From Desulfuromonas sp. (GTDB lineage: Bacteria > Desulfobacterota > Desulfuromonadia > Desulfuromonadales > Geopsychrobacteraceae): a stretch of 47,177 nt of DNA. The DNA is taken from NCBI GenBank assembly GCA_002868865.1, contig PKUC01000046.1, positions 1 to 47,177 of the forward strand, in the 5' to 3' direction. Below the pieces are notes generated by a model that was not told the DNA's origin, searched no databases, and was given only the letters and a program-made list of their open reading frames with translations. Below, piece by piece: positions 1 through 7,878 of the stretch. Position 1 is the first letter of the stretch. Each line of letters opens with the position of its first letter. Position numbers and translations under genes: made by a program.

Positions 1-1
1 C

Positions 2-330
<329 letters not shown>

Positions 331-331
<1 letters not shown>

Positions 332-454
332 ACGGCGGACGATTTGTCCCCGACTCGGCGTTACTTCGAAAAGCCTCACGCTCGACGTAGCGCTGCTACG
401 ACTCGCCCGCGACTTTCCGGCGCGCCTTGATTCGGGACCAACTTGTCCGCCGTC
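331..454 (+). repeat. long hairpin repeat element, copy 1 (nifH-nifD spacer)
   Basis: The ends GACGGCGGAC (331-340) and GTCCGCCGTC (445-454) are perfect inverse complements. The centre holds CGTAGCGCTGCTACG, itself a 6-bp stem with a 3-nt loop. A diverged copy with the same plan lies after nifK (3492-3610). The two copies share CTCGGCGT near the 5' side, CGTAGCGCTGCT in the middle and CCTTGAT near the 3' side, while their terminal stems differ in sequence but still pair. There is no T-tract, so this looks like an mRNA stability or processing element, not a terminator. Confidence 0.6.
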
Positions 455-501
455 AACGGTGGCGGGTTGAGAGCGATTCAGAACAATAAGGAGAAATACG
501 A

Positions 502-1944
502 ATGAAAGAAAGAAAGCCCGTTAAGGGCGTTACCATAGAAAGTACCGAAAAACTGATCGCTGAAACACTGGCAGAGATGCCGGAAAAGGCGGCGAAGAAG
601 CGCGCCCCGCACCTGGGGGCCAACGAGCCTTCCGCGTCCCCCTGCGCGGTCAAGTCGAACAAGAAGGTCGTTCCCGGGGTGATGAGTCAGCGCGGCTGCG
701 CCTATGCGGGCGCCAAAGGGGTGGTCTGGGGGCCGATTCGCGACATGGTTCATGTGTCCCACGGCCCGATCGGCTGCGGTGTGTACAGCTGGGGAACCCG
801 GCGTAACCTGATGCAGGGTGTTCCCGGTGTCACCTCGTTCCCGATGGACTTCACCTCCGATTTTCAGGAGCGCGACATCGTTTACGGCGGTGACCAGAAG
901 CTGGAAAAACTGCTGAAAGAAGCGGATGAGCTGTTCCCCCTCAACAAGGGGATGTCGATCCTCTCTGAGTGTCCGGTCGGCCTGATCGGTGACGACATCA
1001 ACGCCACGGCCAAGAAGATGGAAAAAGAGCTGGATAAGCTGGTGGTTCCCTGTAACTGCGAAGGGTTCCGTGGTGTGTCTCAGTCGTTGGGGCACCACAT
1101 CAGTAACGATTCGATCCGTGACCACATCATCGGCAAATATGAGTTTACTGAAAAAGCCGGTCCCTACGATGTGGCTCTGATCGGTGATTACAATATCGGC
1201 GGCGATGTCTGGGCGGCCAAACCGATCCTTGAGGAGATCGGTCTCAACGTCAAATCGGTGTGGACCGGTGACGGTGAAGTCGAGAAGATCGCGGCGACCA
1301 ATACGGTCAAGCTCAACCTGATCCACTGCTACCGCTCGATGAACTACATGTGCAAGGTGATGGAAGAGAAGTGGGGCATCCCCTGGCTGGAGTACAACTT
1401 CTTCGGTCCGACCAAAATCGAGGAATCGCTGCGTGCCATTGCTGAACTGTTCGACGACAAGATCAAGAAGAACGTCGATAAGGTGATCAAGAAGTACCGC
1501 AAGGAGATGGACGCAGTGATCGCCGAGTACAAGCCGCGCCTCAATGGCAAAACCGCCATGCTGTTCGTCGGTGGTCTGCGCCCGCGGCACACCATCGGTG
1601 CTTACGAGGATCTCGGTATCCAGATCACCGGTGCCGGTTACGAGTTTGCCCACCAGGATGACTACGATCGGACCGCCCCGGAGATGGCCAAGGGCACGCT
1701 GATTTACGATGATGTCTCCGAGTTCGAGCTGGACAAGTTCGTCGAAGAGCTCAAACCCGATCTGGTCGGCAGCGGCATCAAGGAAAAATATGTCTTCCAG
1801 AAGGCAGGCATTCCGTTCCGTCAGATGCACAGCTGGGATTATTCCGGTCCGTACCACGGATATGAGGGTTTCAAGATTTTCGCCCGCGATATCGACATGG
1901 CGATCAACTCACCTACGTGGGGATTGGTGAAGAGTCCGTTTTAA
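502..1944 (+). CDS. nifD: nitrogenase molybdenum-iron protein alpha chain NifD
   Basis: Alpha subunit of Mo-dependent dinitrogenase (480 aa, usual length). It houses the FeMo-cofactor and shares the P-cluster with NifK. Visible landmarks are [13 protein letters not shown] (first P-cluster cysteine), [20 protein letters not shown] (second cysteine and the cofactor-pocket Val and Arg), [13 protein letters not shown] (third cysteine), [13 protein letters not shown] (pocket Gln and His), the IHCYRSMNY segment with the cofactor Cys ligand, and [13 protein letters not shown] with the cofactor His ligand. All catalytic positions expected for a Mo-nitrogenase are present. The start follows an AAGGAG box (489-494) at good spacing. 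It lies between nifH and nifK in one operon, separated from nifK by 77 bp that again contain an inverted repeat. No sign of degeneration. Confidence 0.98.
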   Translation: MKERKPVKGVTIESTEKLIAETLAEMPEKAAKKRAPHLGANEPSASPCAVKSNKKVVPGVMSQRGCAYAGAKGVVWGPIRDMVHVSHGPIGCGVYSWGTRRNLMQGVPGVTSFPMDFTSDFQERDIVYGGDQKLEKLLKEADELFPLNKGMSILSECPVGLIGDDINATAKKMEKELDKLVVPCNCEGFRGVSQSLGHHISNDSIRDHIIGKYEFTEKAGPYDVALIGDYNIGGDVWAAKPILEEIGLNVKSVWTGDGEVEKIAATNTVKLNLIHCYRSMNYMCKVMEEKWGIPWLEYNFFGPTKIEESLRAIAELFDDKIKKNVDKVIKKYRKEMDAVIAEYKPRLNGKTAMLFVGGLRPRHTIGAYEDLGIQITGAGYEFAHQDDYDRTAPEMAKGTLIYDDVSEFELDKFVEELKPDLVGSGIKEKYVFQKAGIPFRQMHSWDYSGPYHGYEGFKIFARDIDMAINSPTWGLVKSPF

Positions 1945-1947
1945 ATC

Positions 1948-2005
1948 GTGAGGGGAGAATTGTGAGGAGTTAATTCCATCTCACCCCTTGCGCCTCACTC
2001 CTCAC
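1948..2005 (+). repeat. inverted repeat in the nifD-nifK spacer
   Basis: GTGAGGAGT (1962-1970) pairs perfectly with ACTCCTCAC (1997-2005); a near copy GTGAGGGG lies at 1948-1955. There is no T-tract, and the nifK Shine-Dalgarno AAGGAG follows directly. It may set relative stability of the nifD and nifK segments of the message. Confidence 0.5.
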
Positions 2006-2021
2006 GTTTTCAAGGAGATAG

Positions 2022-3491
2022 ATGAAAATGAGCGAAGCTGTAGCTTTAAAGAAAGTGACCGAACACTCCCCCGAGGAGATTGAAAAGGTCAAAAACTGGA
2101 TCAATACCGAAGAATATAAAGAGAAGAACTTTGAGCGGACCGCGCTGGTGGTCAACCCGGCCCACGCCTGTCAGCCACTCGGTGCGCAGATGGTAGCCAC
2201 CTCATTTGAAGGTTCCCTGCCGTTCGTGCACGGCTCGCAGGGCTGTGCCTCTTATTTCCGCAGTACCTTCAGCCGTCACTACCGCGAACCGGCAGCCGCC
2301 ACCTGCGATGCTATGACTGAGGACGGTGCGGTGTTCGGCGGACAGAACAATCTGTTCGAGGGCCTGGAGAACGCCTATGCCCTTTACAAGCCGAAGATGA
2401 TGCCGGTCTACACCACCTGCATGCCCGAGGTTATCGGTGACGACCTGACCGCCTTTATCAAAAATGCCAAGTCAAAGGGGCATGTCCCGGAGGAGCTTCC
2501 GATCCCCTACGCCAACACCCCGAGTTTCAACGGCACCCACATCCATGGTTATGACGCCATGCTGAAAAGCGTCCTGCAGGATTTGACCAAAGATCAGAAG
2601 ATTGAGGGCAAATGTACCGGCAAGCTGAACCTGATCCCCGGTTTCGACGGCAACGTCGGTAACCTGCGCGAATACAAACGAATCTGTGAACTGATGGGGA
2701 TCCCCTACACCATGCTGGCCGATTCCTCTGATGTGTTCGATTCAGGCTGTGACGGTGAGTACAAGCTCTACTCCGGTGGCACCAAACTGGAAGACGCCGC
2801 GGAGAGTATCAACGGCAAAGCGACCATCGCCCTGCAGAAGTATTCGACAACGACAAGCATGAAATGGATTAACGCCGAATTCTCAGGAGAAAAAGAGGTT
2901 CTGCCGATGCCGTTCGGGGTGAAAAAGACCGATGAGCTGATACTCAAGCTGAGTGAGCTGTTTGACAAGCCGGTTCCCGAACAGTTGAAGAAAGAGCGCG
3001 CCCTGGCTGTGGATGCCATGACCGACGCTCACCAGTACCTGCACGGCAAGAAGTTCGCCGTCGCCGGTGATCCCGATTACCTGATCGGCATCGTCTCCTT
3101 TTTGTTGGAGATGGGCGCGATCCCCCATCATGTGCTCTGCTCACGGGCCACCAAAAAGTTCAAAAAAGAGATGGAGGCGCTGCTCGAGTCCTCTCCCTTC
3201 GGTGCCGGATGCACCTGCTATATCAACAAGGATCTCTGGCACATGCGCAGCCTGCTGGTGACCGATCCGGTCGACGGCATCATCGGCGATACCCACGCCA
3301 AGTGGGCCGCCAGGGACGCCAAAATTCCGTTGTTCCGGATCGGCTTTCCGATTATCGACCGGGTCAACCTTCATCGCAGCCCGGTTGTCGGGTACAGCGG
3401 CGCAATCAATATCCTCAGTATGATTGCCAACAAGTTCCTCGATATCAAAGATGAAACCTGCGAGGACCAGTGGTTTGAGATGATGAGATAG
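2022..3491 (+). CDS. nifK: nitrogenase molybdenum-iron protein beta chain NifK
   Basis: Beta subunit of the Mo-nitrogenase (489 aa), contributing the other half of the P-cluster. P-cluster cysteines are visible in VNPAHACQPLGA, GSQGCASYFRS and TTCMPEVIGDDL, and the redox-active Ser region in ANTPSFNGTHIHGYD. It lacks much of the ~50-residue N-terminal extension of the longest NifK proteins, as many anaerobes do. AAGGAG lies just upstream; the ATG at 2022 and a second in-frame ATG at 2028 are both possible starts. It is followed by a second hairpin element and then nifX, so it probably sits in the nifHDK transcript. Confidence 0.98.
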   Translation: MKMSEAVALKKVTEHSPEEIEKVKNWINTEEYKEKNFERTALVVNPAHACQPLGAQMVATSFEGSLPFVHGSQGCASYFRSTFSRHYREPAAATCDAMTEDGAVFGGQNNLFEGLENAYALYKPKMMPVYTTCMPEVIGDDLTAFIKNAKSKGHVPEELPIPYANTPSFNGTHIHGYDAMLKSVLQDLTKDQKIEGKCTGKLNLIPGFDGNVGNLREYKRICELMGIPYTMLADSSDVFDSGCDGEYKLYSGGTKLEDAAESINGKATIALQKYSTTTSMKWINAEFSGEKEVLPMPFGVKKTDELILKLSELFDKPVPEQLKKERALAVDAMTDAHQYLHGKKFAVAGDPDYLIGIVSFLLEMGAIPHHVLCSRATKKFKKEMEALLESSPFGAGCTCYINKDLWHMRSLLVTDPVDGIIGDTHAKWAARDAKIPLFRIGFPIIDRVNLHRSPVVGYSGAINILSMIANKFLDIKDETCEDQWFEMMR

Positions 3492-3610
3492 GAAGCGGCC
3501 CTTTTCCGCCAGCTCGGCGTCAGCCTGCAAATCGACTTGTGCGGCGTAGCGCTGCTCCGCCTCCGTGTGATTTGTCGGCTTCCTTGATCTGACGGAAAAT
3601 TGATCGCTTC
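3492..3610 (+). repeat. long hairpin repeat element, copy 2 (after nifK)
   Basis: It starts immediately after the nifK stop. The ends GAAGCG (3492-3497) and CGCTTC (3605-3610) pair. Further in, TTTTCCG pairs with CGGAAAA, and CAAATC with GATTTG on either side of the central GGCGTAGCGCTGCTCCGCC hairpin. It has the same architecture and the same conserved internal motifs as the element at 331-454, but with compensating changes in the stems, so the two are diverged members of one repeat family. Confidence 0.6.
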
Positions 3611-3627
3611 TTTATCGGATTTGAAAT

Positions 3628-3657
3628 GAATCGGGCGGGGACGCCCCCGTCCGATTC
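3628..3657 (+). repeat. second hairpin in the nifK-nifX spacer
   Basis: GAATCGG (3628-3634) pairs with CCGATTC (3651-3657), enclosing GGGG and CCCC. It is a very GC-rich stem without a T-tract. With the element at 3492-3610 it makes the nifK-nifX spacer highly structured. Confidence 0.5.
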
Positions 3658-3761
3658 AAAATCTCAGCGCTCTTTGCGAGCCCTGCGGTGAACAGGATTC
3701 TTAAATGATCCGTACACGCCGATTCGAAATAGTGTCCGCTAAAGAAAGAGAAGGATGTTTT

Positions 3762-4124
3762 ATGAAAGTCGCATTTGCCAGTACCGACAAGATCCATGTC
3801 AACGAACATTTCGGACGGGCCGAACAGTTTTACATCTGGAATGTGGGTCCCGACGAGTCAGATTTTTCCGGGGTGGTTCAGGTGTCCTCTGCGGGGGACG
3901 ACGAGGCAGATCGCATCGAAGCGCGCTGCTCCGGTCTGGCCGATTGCGCCCTGGTTTATGTCGCTCAGATCGGTGGACCGGCAGCGGCCCGGTTGGTGCA
4001 GAAAAAAATACATCCCCTCAAAAGTAAAACTCAGGAGCCGATCAGCGAGGTGATTGAAAAATTGCAGGAGGTCTTAAAAGGGACTCCGCCGCCGTGGCTG
4101 CGCAAGGCTTTGATGAAAAACTAA
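3762..4124 (+). CDS. nifX: NifX, FeMo-cofactor precursor carrier
   Basis: Small protein (120 aa) of the NifX/NafY/NifB-C-terminal family, which binds NifB-co and the VK-cluster during FeMo-cofactor synthesis. The N-terminus MKVAFASTDKIHVNEHFGRA is the family signature (beta strand, then HFG loop). The ATG at 3762 is chosen over an upstream in-frame ATG (3705) because the homologous sequence begins exactly there and GAAGGA precedes it. It lies downstream of nifK after ~270 bp of structured spacer and 21 bp before the ferredoxin gene. The C-terminus (PPPWLRKALMKN) is typical of NifX proteins. Function is by family. Confidence 0.9.
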   Translation: MKVAFASTDKIHVNEHFGRAEQFYIWNVGPDESDFSGVVQVSSAGDDEADRIEARCSGLADCALVYVAQIGGPAAARLVQKKIHPLKSKTQEPISEVIEKLQEVLKGTPPPWLRKALMKN

Positions 4125-4145
4125 ACACAAAACAGGAGAAAGAAG

Positions 4146-4415
4146 ATGGCATTACTGACCGGAACAACGTATGGCGGCAGCGAGTGGACTCCGACCTTCG
4201 CCATGTCGATCGACGAAGAGAAATGCATCGGTTGCGGCCGCTGCTTTAAGTCTTGCGCCCGCAAGGTGCTGGGTCCGGAGGATCATGAGGATGAAGAATC
4301 CGAATCGATCCGGATGATTATGACCATTGTCAATCAGGATAACTGCATCGGTTGCGCCGGTTGCGGTGTCGCCTGCCCGAAAAAATGCTTCAGTTTTGCA
4401 ACCAAGGATGCCTAA
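4146..4415 (+). CDS. fdxB: nif-associated 2[4Fe-4S] ferredoxin (FdxB/ferredoxin III type)
   Basis: An 89-residue ferredoxin with two four-cysteine motifs: [11 protein letters not shown] near residues 28-38 and [15 protein letters not shown] near the C-terminus. The spacing and the N-terminal [15 protein letters not shown] segment match the nif-specific ferredoxin III family. It would feed electrons to nitrogenase or to cofactor assembly (for example the radical SAM protein NifB). The RBS is an AGGAG box just upstream. It is flanked by nifX (21 bp) and the second NifX-like gene (12 bp), so the three genes are probably co-translated from one message. An acidic loop ([10 protein letters not shown]) separates the two cluster halves. 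The gene symbol is by family. Confidence 0.9.
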   Translation: MALLTGTTYGGSEWTPTFAMSIDEEKCIGCGRCFKSCARKVLGPEDHEDEESESIRMIMTIVNQDNCIGCAGCGVACPKKCFSFATKDA

Positions 4416-4427
4416 CAGGAGGCGATC

Positions 4428-4811
4428 ATGCTTATTGCAGTGACTTCAACGTCCGGACACATGGTCGATCAGCACTTCGGTAAGGCCGAGCGGTTTCTGA
4501 TCTATGATTACGGTGGCGGCAGCTCCGCCCCGATCAAGGAAGTCTCGGTTGAAAAATACTGTTCGTCGGACCCGGACCATACCTTTCATCAGCCCCGCTT
4601 TAAAGCGATCAGCGAGGCCCTCAAGGGGTGCCGTGCGGTGGTGACAGAGATGATCGGGGACCTGCCGAAGCAGGAATTGCAGAATGCCGGCCTGACGCCG
4701 GTTGTTACATCAGGACCGATCGCTGATGCGCTGAAGATGGCGCACGATTCGGTCTGTGGGGGCAATTGCCAAGGGGGGAAGCGTGCTGCGGGACAGTGTC
4801 AGCACCGTTGA
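4428..4811 (+). CDS. second NifX/NifB-C-terminal-like cluster-binding protein with Cys-rich tail
   Basis: A 127-residue protein of the dinitrogenase iron-molybdenum cofactor biosynthesis family. It starts MLIAVTSTSGHMVDQHFGKA, the beta-strand/HFG pattern shared with NifX and with the C-terminal domain of long NifB proteins. The tail ends CGGNCQGGKRAAGQCQHR, offering Cys and His ligands. The neighbouring NifB lacks a C-terminal NifX domain, so this free-standing protein may supply it in trans (inference). AGGAGG precedes the ATG, 12 bp after the ferredoxin. A terminator follows at 4865-4906. Confidence 0.82.
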   Translation: MLIAVTSTSGHMVDQHFGKAERFLIYDYGGGSSAPIKEVSVEKYCSSDPDHTFHQPRFKAISEALKGCRAVVTEMIGDLPKQELQNAGLTPVVTSGPIADALKMAHDSVCGGNCQGGKRAAGQCQHR

Positions 4812-4864
4812 TTTCGATGAAGACCATCTCGCTTTTCCAGAGATGCAATGAGCCACTGGCAGGG

Positions 4865-4906
4865 GGCAGCCCGGAGGGATAACGGGGCGGGCTGTCTCAG
4901 TTTTTT
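4865..4906 (+). terminator. intrinsic terminator after the nifX-fdxB-nifX-like genes
   Basis: Stem GGCAGCCCG / CGGGCTGTC (4865-4873 with 4888-4896), followed by TCAG and six T. It marks the end of the nifHDK-side transcript and implies a separate promoter for nifB. Confidence 0.7.
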
Positions 4907-4934
4907 CAAGCAGAACCACTAAAATTGACGCTAA

Positions 4935-4951
4935 CGGCACGCTGTTGTGCC
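4935..4951 (+). promoter_or_regulatory. possible degenerate sigma-54 promoter for nifB, with overlapping TGT-N10-ACA site
   Basis: CGGCACGCTGTTGTGC resembles a -24/-12 element, but GG and GC are 11 nt apart instead of 10, so the call is weak. A perfect NifA-like TGT-N10-ACA occurs at 4943-4958, which is unusually close for an enhancer site. The distance to the downstream hairpin P1 is similar to that in the nifV leader. Confidence 0.3.
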
Positions 4952-4967
4952 GATAACATGCCTCACT

Positions 4968-5049
4968 CGGTCGCTAATGAGATCGATCGGTGCGGACAGA
5001 TAATCAGGCAAAGACGCCCCGGGAGCAGATGCTCTGCTGGGGCTTTTTT
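4968..5049 (+). promoter_or_regulatory. ANTAR-type antitermination leader upstream of nifB (P1, P2, terminator)
   Basis: Hairpin P1 (4968-4989) is an 8-position stem with one mismatch and a hexaloop AATGAG. Hairpin P2 (5007-5018) has stem GGC/GCC and hexaloop AAAGAC. Both loops have A at position 1 and G at position 4, the signature bound by ANTAR proteins. The 3' arm of P2 is part of the 5' arm of an intrinsic terminator: GCCCC...GGGGC with inner AGCAGA/TCTGCT (5016-5043), then TTTTTT. Binding of P1-P2 would prevent the terminator, switching on nifB. Confidence 0.65.
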
Positions 5050-5069
5050 ATTTTAAAAGGAGACACATC

Positions 5070-5951
5070 ATGGCAAGCGGATGCCCGATGATGAAAATGA
5101 AGACCGAAACCGAACACCCCTGTTTCGGCGGTGACCACAGCAAGGCGGGACGGATCCATCTGCCGGTCGCTCCGGGCTGCAATATCAAGTGCGGTTTCTG
5201 TGAGCGTAAGTTCGACTGCGCCAACGAAAGTCGTCCCGGGGTCACCAGCCGGGTGCTGACGCCCGAACAGGCGGTCAACCGAGTCAGACTGGTCAAGCAG
5301 CACATGGCTGAGCAGTGCGGACCGCAGCTGAAGGTGGTGGGCATCGCCGGTCCCGGAGATCCCCTCGCCAATCCGAAAACCTTCGAGACCTTCAAGCTGG
5401 TGCGCGAGCAGTTTCCGGAGATGACCCTCTGCCTGTCGACCAACGGGCTGCGCCTGCCGGAAAACATCGACCGACTGGTGGAGTACGGCATTCACAGCCT
5501 GACCGTCACCATCAACGCGCTGACCCCGCAAACCGGTGCCAAAGTGTACGAGTGGATCAGCTTTGCCGGAACCCGCATCCGCGGGGAGGAAGCGGCGGAG
5601 ATCCTGCTGATGGAGCAGCTCAAAGGGGTGGAGATGGCGGCTAAAGCGGGACTGCTGGTCAAGGTCAATTTTGTCTACATCCCCGGCGTTAACGATCATG
5701 AAACTCTCGACCTCGCCGTCAAGGTGCGGGAGCTGGGCGCGGAGATGATGAATATCATCCCGGTGATCCCGGTCGGTAAGTTCGCAGGGATCGAGCCACC
5801 ATCGGAGGCGACCATGGAGATGGTGCGGAATCAGGCTGAATTGATTCTGTCTCAGGCCCGTCACTGCAAACAGTGCCGCGCCGATGCTGCCGGAATGGTC
5901 GGTCACGATATCGATCTGGACGGTTTAGAGGCCGGTCGACTGGCGAGTTAA
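5070..5951 (+). CDS. nifB: NifB, radical SAM FeMo-cofactor core synthase (single-domain form)
   Basis: NifB fuses two [4Fe-4S] clusters with a carbide and sulfur to make NifB-co, the core of FeMo-co. The radical SAM motif CNIKCGFC lies around residues 38-45, after HPCFGGDHSKAGRIHLPVAPG. The SAM-binding GIAGPGDPLAN and the C-terminal ARHCKQCRADAAG cysteines (auxiliary cluster ligands) are present. At 293 aa it is the short form that lacks the C-terminal NifX domain of many proteobacterial NifB proteins. AAGGAG precedes the ATG. Transcription must read through the leader terminator at 5016-5049. It is followed by a TauE-type transporter 29 bp downstream, likely in the same operon. Confidence 0.97.
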   Translation: MASGCPMMKMKTETEHPCFGGDHSKAGRIHLPVAPGCNIKCGFCERKFDCANESRPGVTSRVLTPEQAVNRVRLVKQHMAEQCGPQLKVVGIAGPGDPLANPKTFETFKLVREQFPEMTLCLSTNGLRLPENIDRLVEYGIHSLTVTINALTPQTGAKVYEWISFAGTRIRGEEAAEILLMEQLKGVEMAAKAGLLVKVNFVYIPGVNDHETLDLAVKVRELGAEMMNIIPVIPVGKFAGIEPPSEATMEMVRNQAELILSQARHCKQCRADAAGMVGHDIDLDGLEAGRLAS

Positions 5952-5980
5952 CAGATCTAGAGTTCAAAAAGGAGGACGTT

Positions 5981-6718
5981 ATGACCCCGGAGCTGGTTCC
6001 GTTTCTTGCGGTCTGTATCTTTATCGTTGCCATGATGTACGCCAGTGTCGGTCACGGCGGCGCATCCGGTTATCTGGCGATTATGGCCCTGTTCAGTCTG
6101 GCCCCTGTGGCGCTCAAGCCGACGGCGCTCGTGCTCAATATCGTCGTTGCCGGAGTCGGGACCTATCTGTATTGCAGCGCCGGACAGTTTTCCTGGCGGG
6201 TATTCTGGCCGTTCGTCATCACCTCGATCCCCGCCAGTTTTATCGGCGGCTATTTCAGCCTGCCGCCGGAGCTCTACCGTCCCGCCCTCGGGGTGGTCCT
6301 GCTGTTTGCCGCCTGGCGCCTGTTTGTCCGCAAGAATCATGTGTCCTACGTCGCCAAAGCGCCAAAGTTTTCCGTTGCCATGCTGGTCGGCGCGGTGCTC
6401 GGTTTTGCCTCGGGGTTGATCGGCGTTGGTGGGGGGATTTTCCTCAGCCCGCTGATGATTCTGCTCGGCTGGGCGCGGGTGCGTGAAGTCTCCGGTATCG
6501 CCGCACTGTTTATCCTGGTGAATTCGATCTCCGGACTGATGGGGCACCTGAGCAGTCTGCAATACGTCCCGGATTATGCACCGCTGCTGGCGGTGATCGC
6601 CCTGCTGGGGGGCTCGATCGGCGCGCTGTGCGGCAGTCGCCACCTGCCGGTGGCAACGATCCTCAGGGCGATGTCGTTTATGCTGGTGATGGCTGGGGGC
6701 AAGATGTTTCTGATTTAA
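5981..6718 (+). CDS. TauE/SafE (TSUP) family membrane transporter
   Basis: A 245-residue integral membrane protein with about eight hydrophobic segments and the family's repeated glycine-rich motifs: VGHGGASGYLAIMALF near residue 24 and GLIGVGGGIFLSPLMILLG near residue 148. TSUP proteins move sulfur-containing anions such as sulfite or sulfonates, but substrates cannot be read from sequence. Placement 29 bp after nifB suggests a role in supplying or exporting a small anion during FeMo-cofactor synthesis (inference). The ATG at 5981 is chosen because AAGGAGG lies 6 bases upstream; the frame is open further upstream but overlaps nifB. It ends convergent with the NifU-NifQ gene, with ~77 bp between and no clear terminator. 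Confidence 0.85.
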   Translation: MTPELVPFLAVCIFIVAMMYASVGHGGASGYLAIMALFSLAPVALKPTALVLNIVVAGVGTYLYCSAGQFSWRVFWPFVITSIPASFIGGYFSLPPELYRPALGVVLLFAAWRLFVRKNHVSYVAKAPKFSVAMLVGAVLGFASGLIGVGGGIFLSPLMILLGWARVREVSGIAALFILVNSISGLMGHLSSLQYVPDYAPLLAVIALLGGSIGALCGSRHLPVATILRAMSFMLVMAGGKMFLI

Positions 6719-6795
6719 ACGGGGTGGCGCCGGCCTGGAGGGGGACGACGAGGTTGCAGTCGTGCAGGGTTGAAGGTCTGTGCAAATCGTGCGCT

Positions 6796-7809
6796 TCAGT
6801 CTTCTTCGGCAAAACAGAGACGATAATCGCTACAGTCTCCGCAATTCGGTGATTTGCACATCATCCCACCATTCAAATCACAAACTTGCTTGAAAAGATA
6901 CCGTTTCCAGCGCATTCCCTGGTTGTTGGCCATGGCCAGGGCTGGCAGATGGCGGCGGATCGCTTCGGTGAGACGCGGCCGTTCGAAAAATCCCATCGAT
7001 GTCCAGAGGTGTCCCGGTTGAGCCGTTCGGGCGGCAATGATTCGGGCCAGCCATTCCGAGGTCTGTCTTCTGCTCTGTGTTGTATCATTGGGGACATGCG
7101 ACAGCAGTATACCCAAGACATCCCGATTGATATCCCGCCCAGTGGAACTTTTCTTGGGGCCAGTCACAGCCAGAAAAGACCGGTCAAAACCAGGAAAATA
7201 GCGTGTGAGCAGCGCACGCAGAGAGTCCTCATCCAGTCCGACAGCCGCATGCACCGGCCCGGCTTCGTGACTGGCGACAGTCAATAGGCCGGCAAACATC
7301 TGACAGTCAACCAGATCGTACGCTGTTCCTCCTGAGTCGAGCAACTGGAGATAAAGTGGGTCTTGCGGGTTGATTCGGGCGCCTGTTTCCTCATGCATAA
7401 CTGACTGGGTGGTGGCAACTGGTCGCGCGTGGTTCTGAACGCTGGCAAGGGCTGCCTGCAGGGCATCGGCAGCGAGTTTTGCACAATAGCTCCGTTCCTC
7501 GGGCAGGCCTTTGAGGCGATTGTTGATCGCCCAGGTGTCGATATGGGTCGCGTCGGCAAGCGTTATCCCTTCGGCAATTTCCGCAACGGCGGCACAGGCG
7601 GCAATGGTGAAGCCACAACCGAAAACCTGAAAGCGGATTTTTTTAATCCGGTTTTCAGCGGTGTGGAGAGTGAAGCGAACCGCAAGCTTTTTGCCGACGT
7701 CCTTTCCACTGAGGCCGACTTCGCCGGTGCCGTCGGCGTTTTCAAGTATGCCGGTGTGGGTGTCGTCTGAGGCGTATTTCAGGATGGTTTCGGTGTAGCC
7801 TGGCATCAT
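6796..7809 (-). CDS. NifU(IscU)-NifQ fusion protein
   Basis: A 337-residue two-domain protein. Residues ~5-125 resemble the IscU/NifU-N scaffold: NADGTGEVG, then FGCGFTIAACA (Cys65) and ERSYCAKLAADALQAAL (Cys108). The first scaffold cysteine, normally in a CGD motif, is replaced (LSGKD, Ser34). Residues ~165-337 resemble NifQ and end in the NifQ cluster motif C-x4-C-x2-C-x5-C (Cys318, 323, 326, 332), preceded by GMRWKRYLFKQVC. NifQ donates molybdenum, as a Mo-Fe-S cluster, to NifEN/NifH for FeMo-co maturation. The fusion suggests scaffold and Mo-donor steps are combined. It is the last gene of nifE-nifN-nifUQ, 69 bp after nifN, with GGAAAG before ATGATG. Domain calls are by motif; the joint function is inferred. 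Confidence 0.82.
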   Translation of the reverse strand: MMPGYTETILKYASDDTHTGILENADGTGEVGLSGKDVGKKLAVRFTLHTAENRIKKIRFQVFGCGFTIAACAAVAEIAEGITLADATHIDTWAINNRLKGLPEERSYCAKLAADALQAALASVQNHARPVATTQSVMHEETGARINPQDPLYLQLLDSGGTAYDLVDCQMFAGLLTVASHEAGPVHAAVGLDEDSLRALLTRYFPGFDRSFLAVTGPKKSSTGRDINRDVLGILLSHVPNDTTQSRRQTSEWLARIIAARTAQPGHLWTSMGFFERPRLTEAIRRHLPALAMANNQGMRWKRYLFKQVCDLNGGMMCKSPNCGDCSDYRLCFAEED

Positions 7810-7878
7810 TATATCTTTCCAAAATAAAGATCACGTTCAGGGTTGCGGGGTTGCCGCTCCACTCCTCGGCTAGGTCCT

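Noticed and set aside
478-1857. Long open frame opposite nifD on the - strand (459 codons)
   Set aside because: It is the complement of a highly conserved gene, starts and ends without ribosome sites, and encodes no family pattern. Similar long opposite-strand frames occur over nifE, serA, hsdR, mqnD and aroF and were rejected for the same reason.
3705-3761. Upstream ATG extending nifX by 19 residues
   Set aside because: NifX homology starts at the ATG at 3762, which has its own GAAGGA box.
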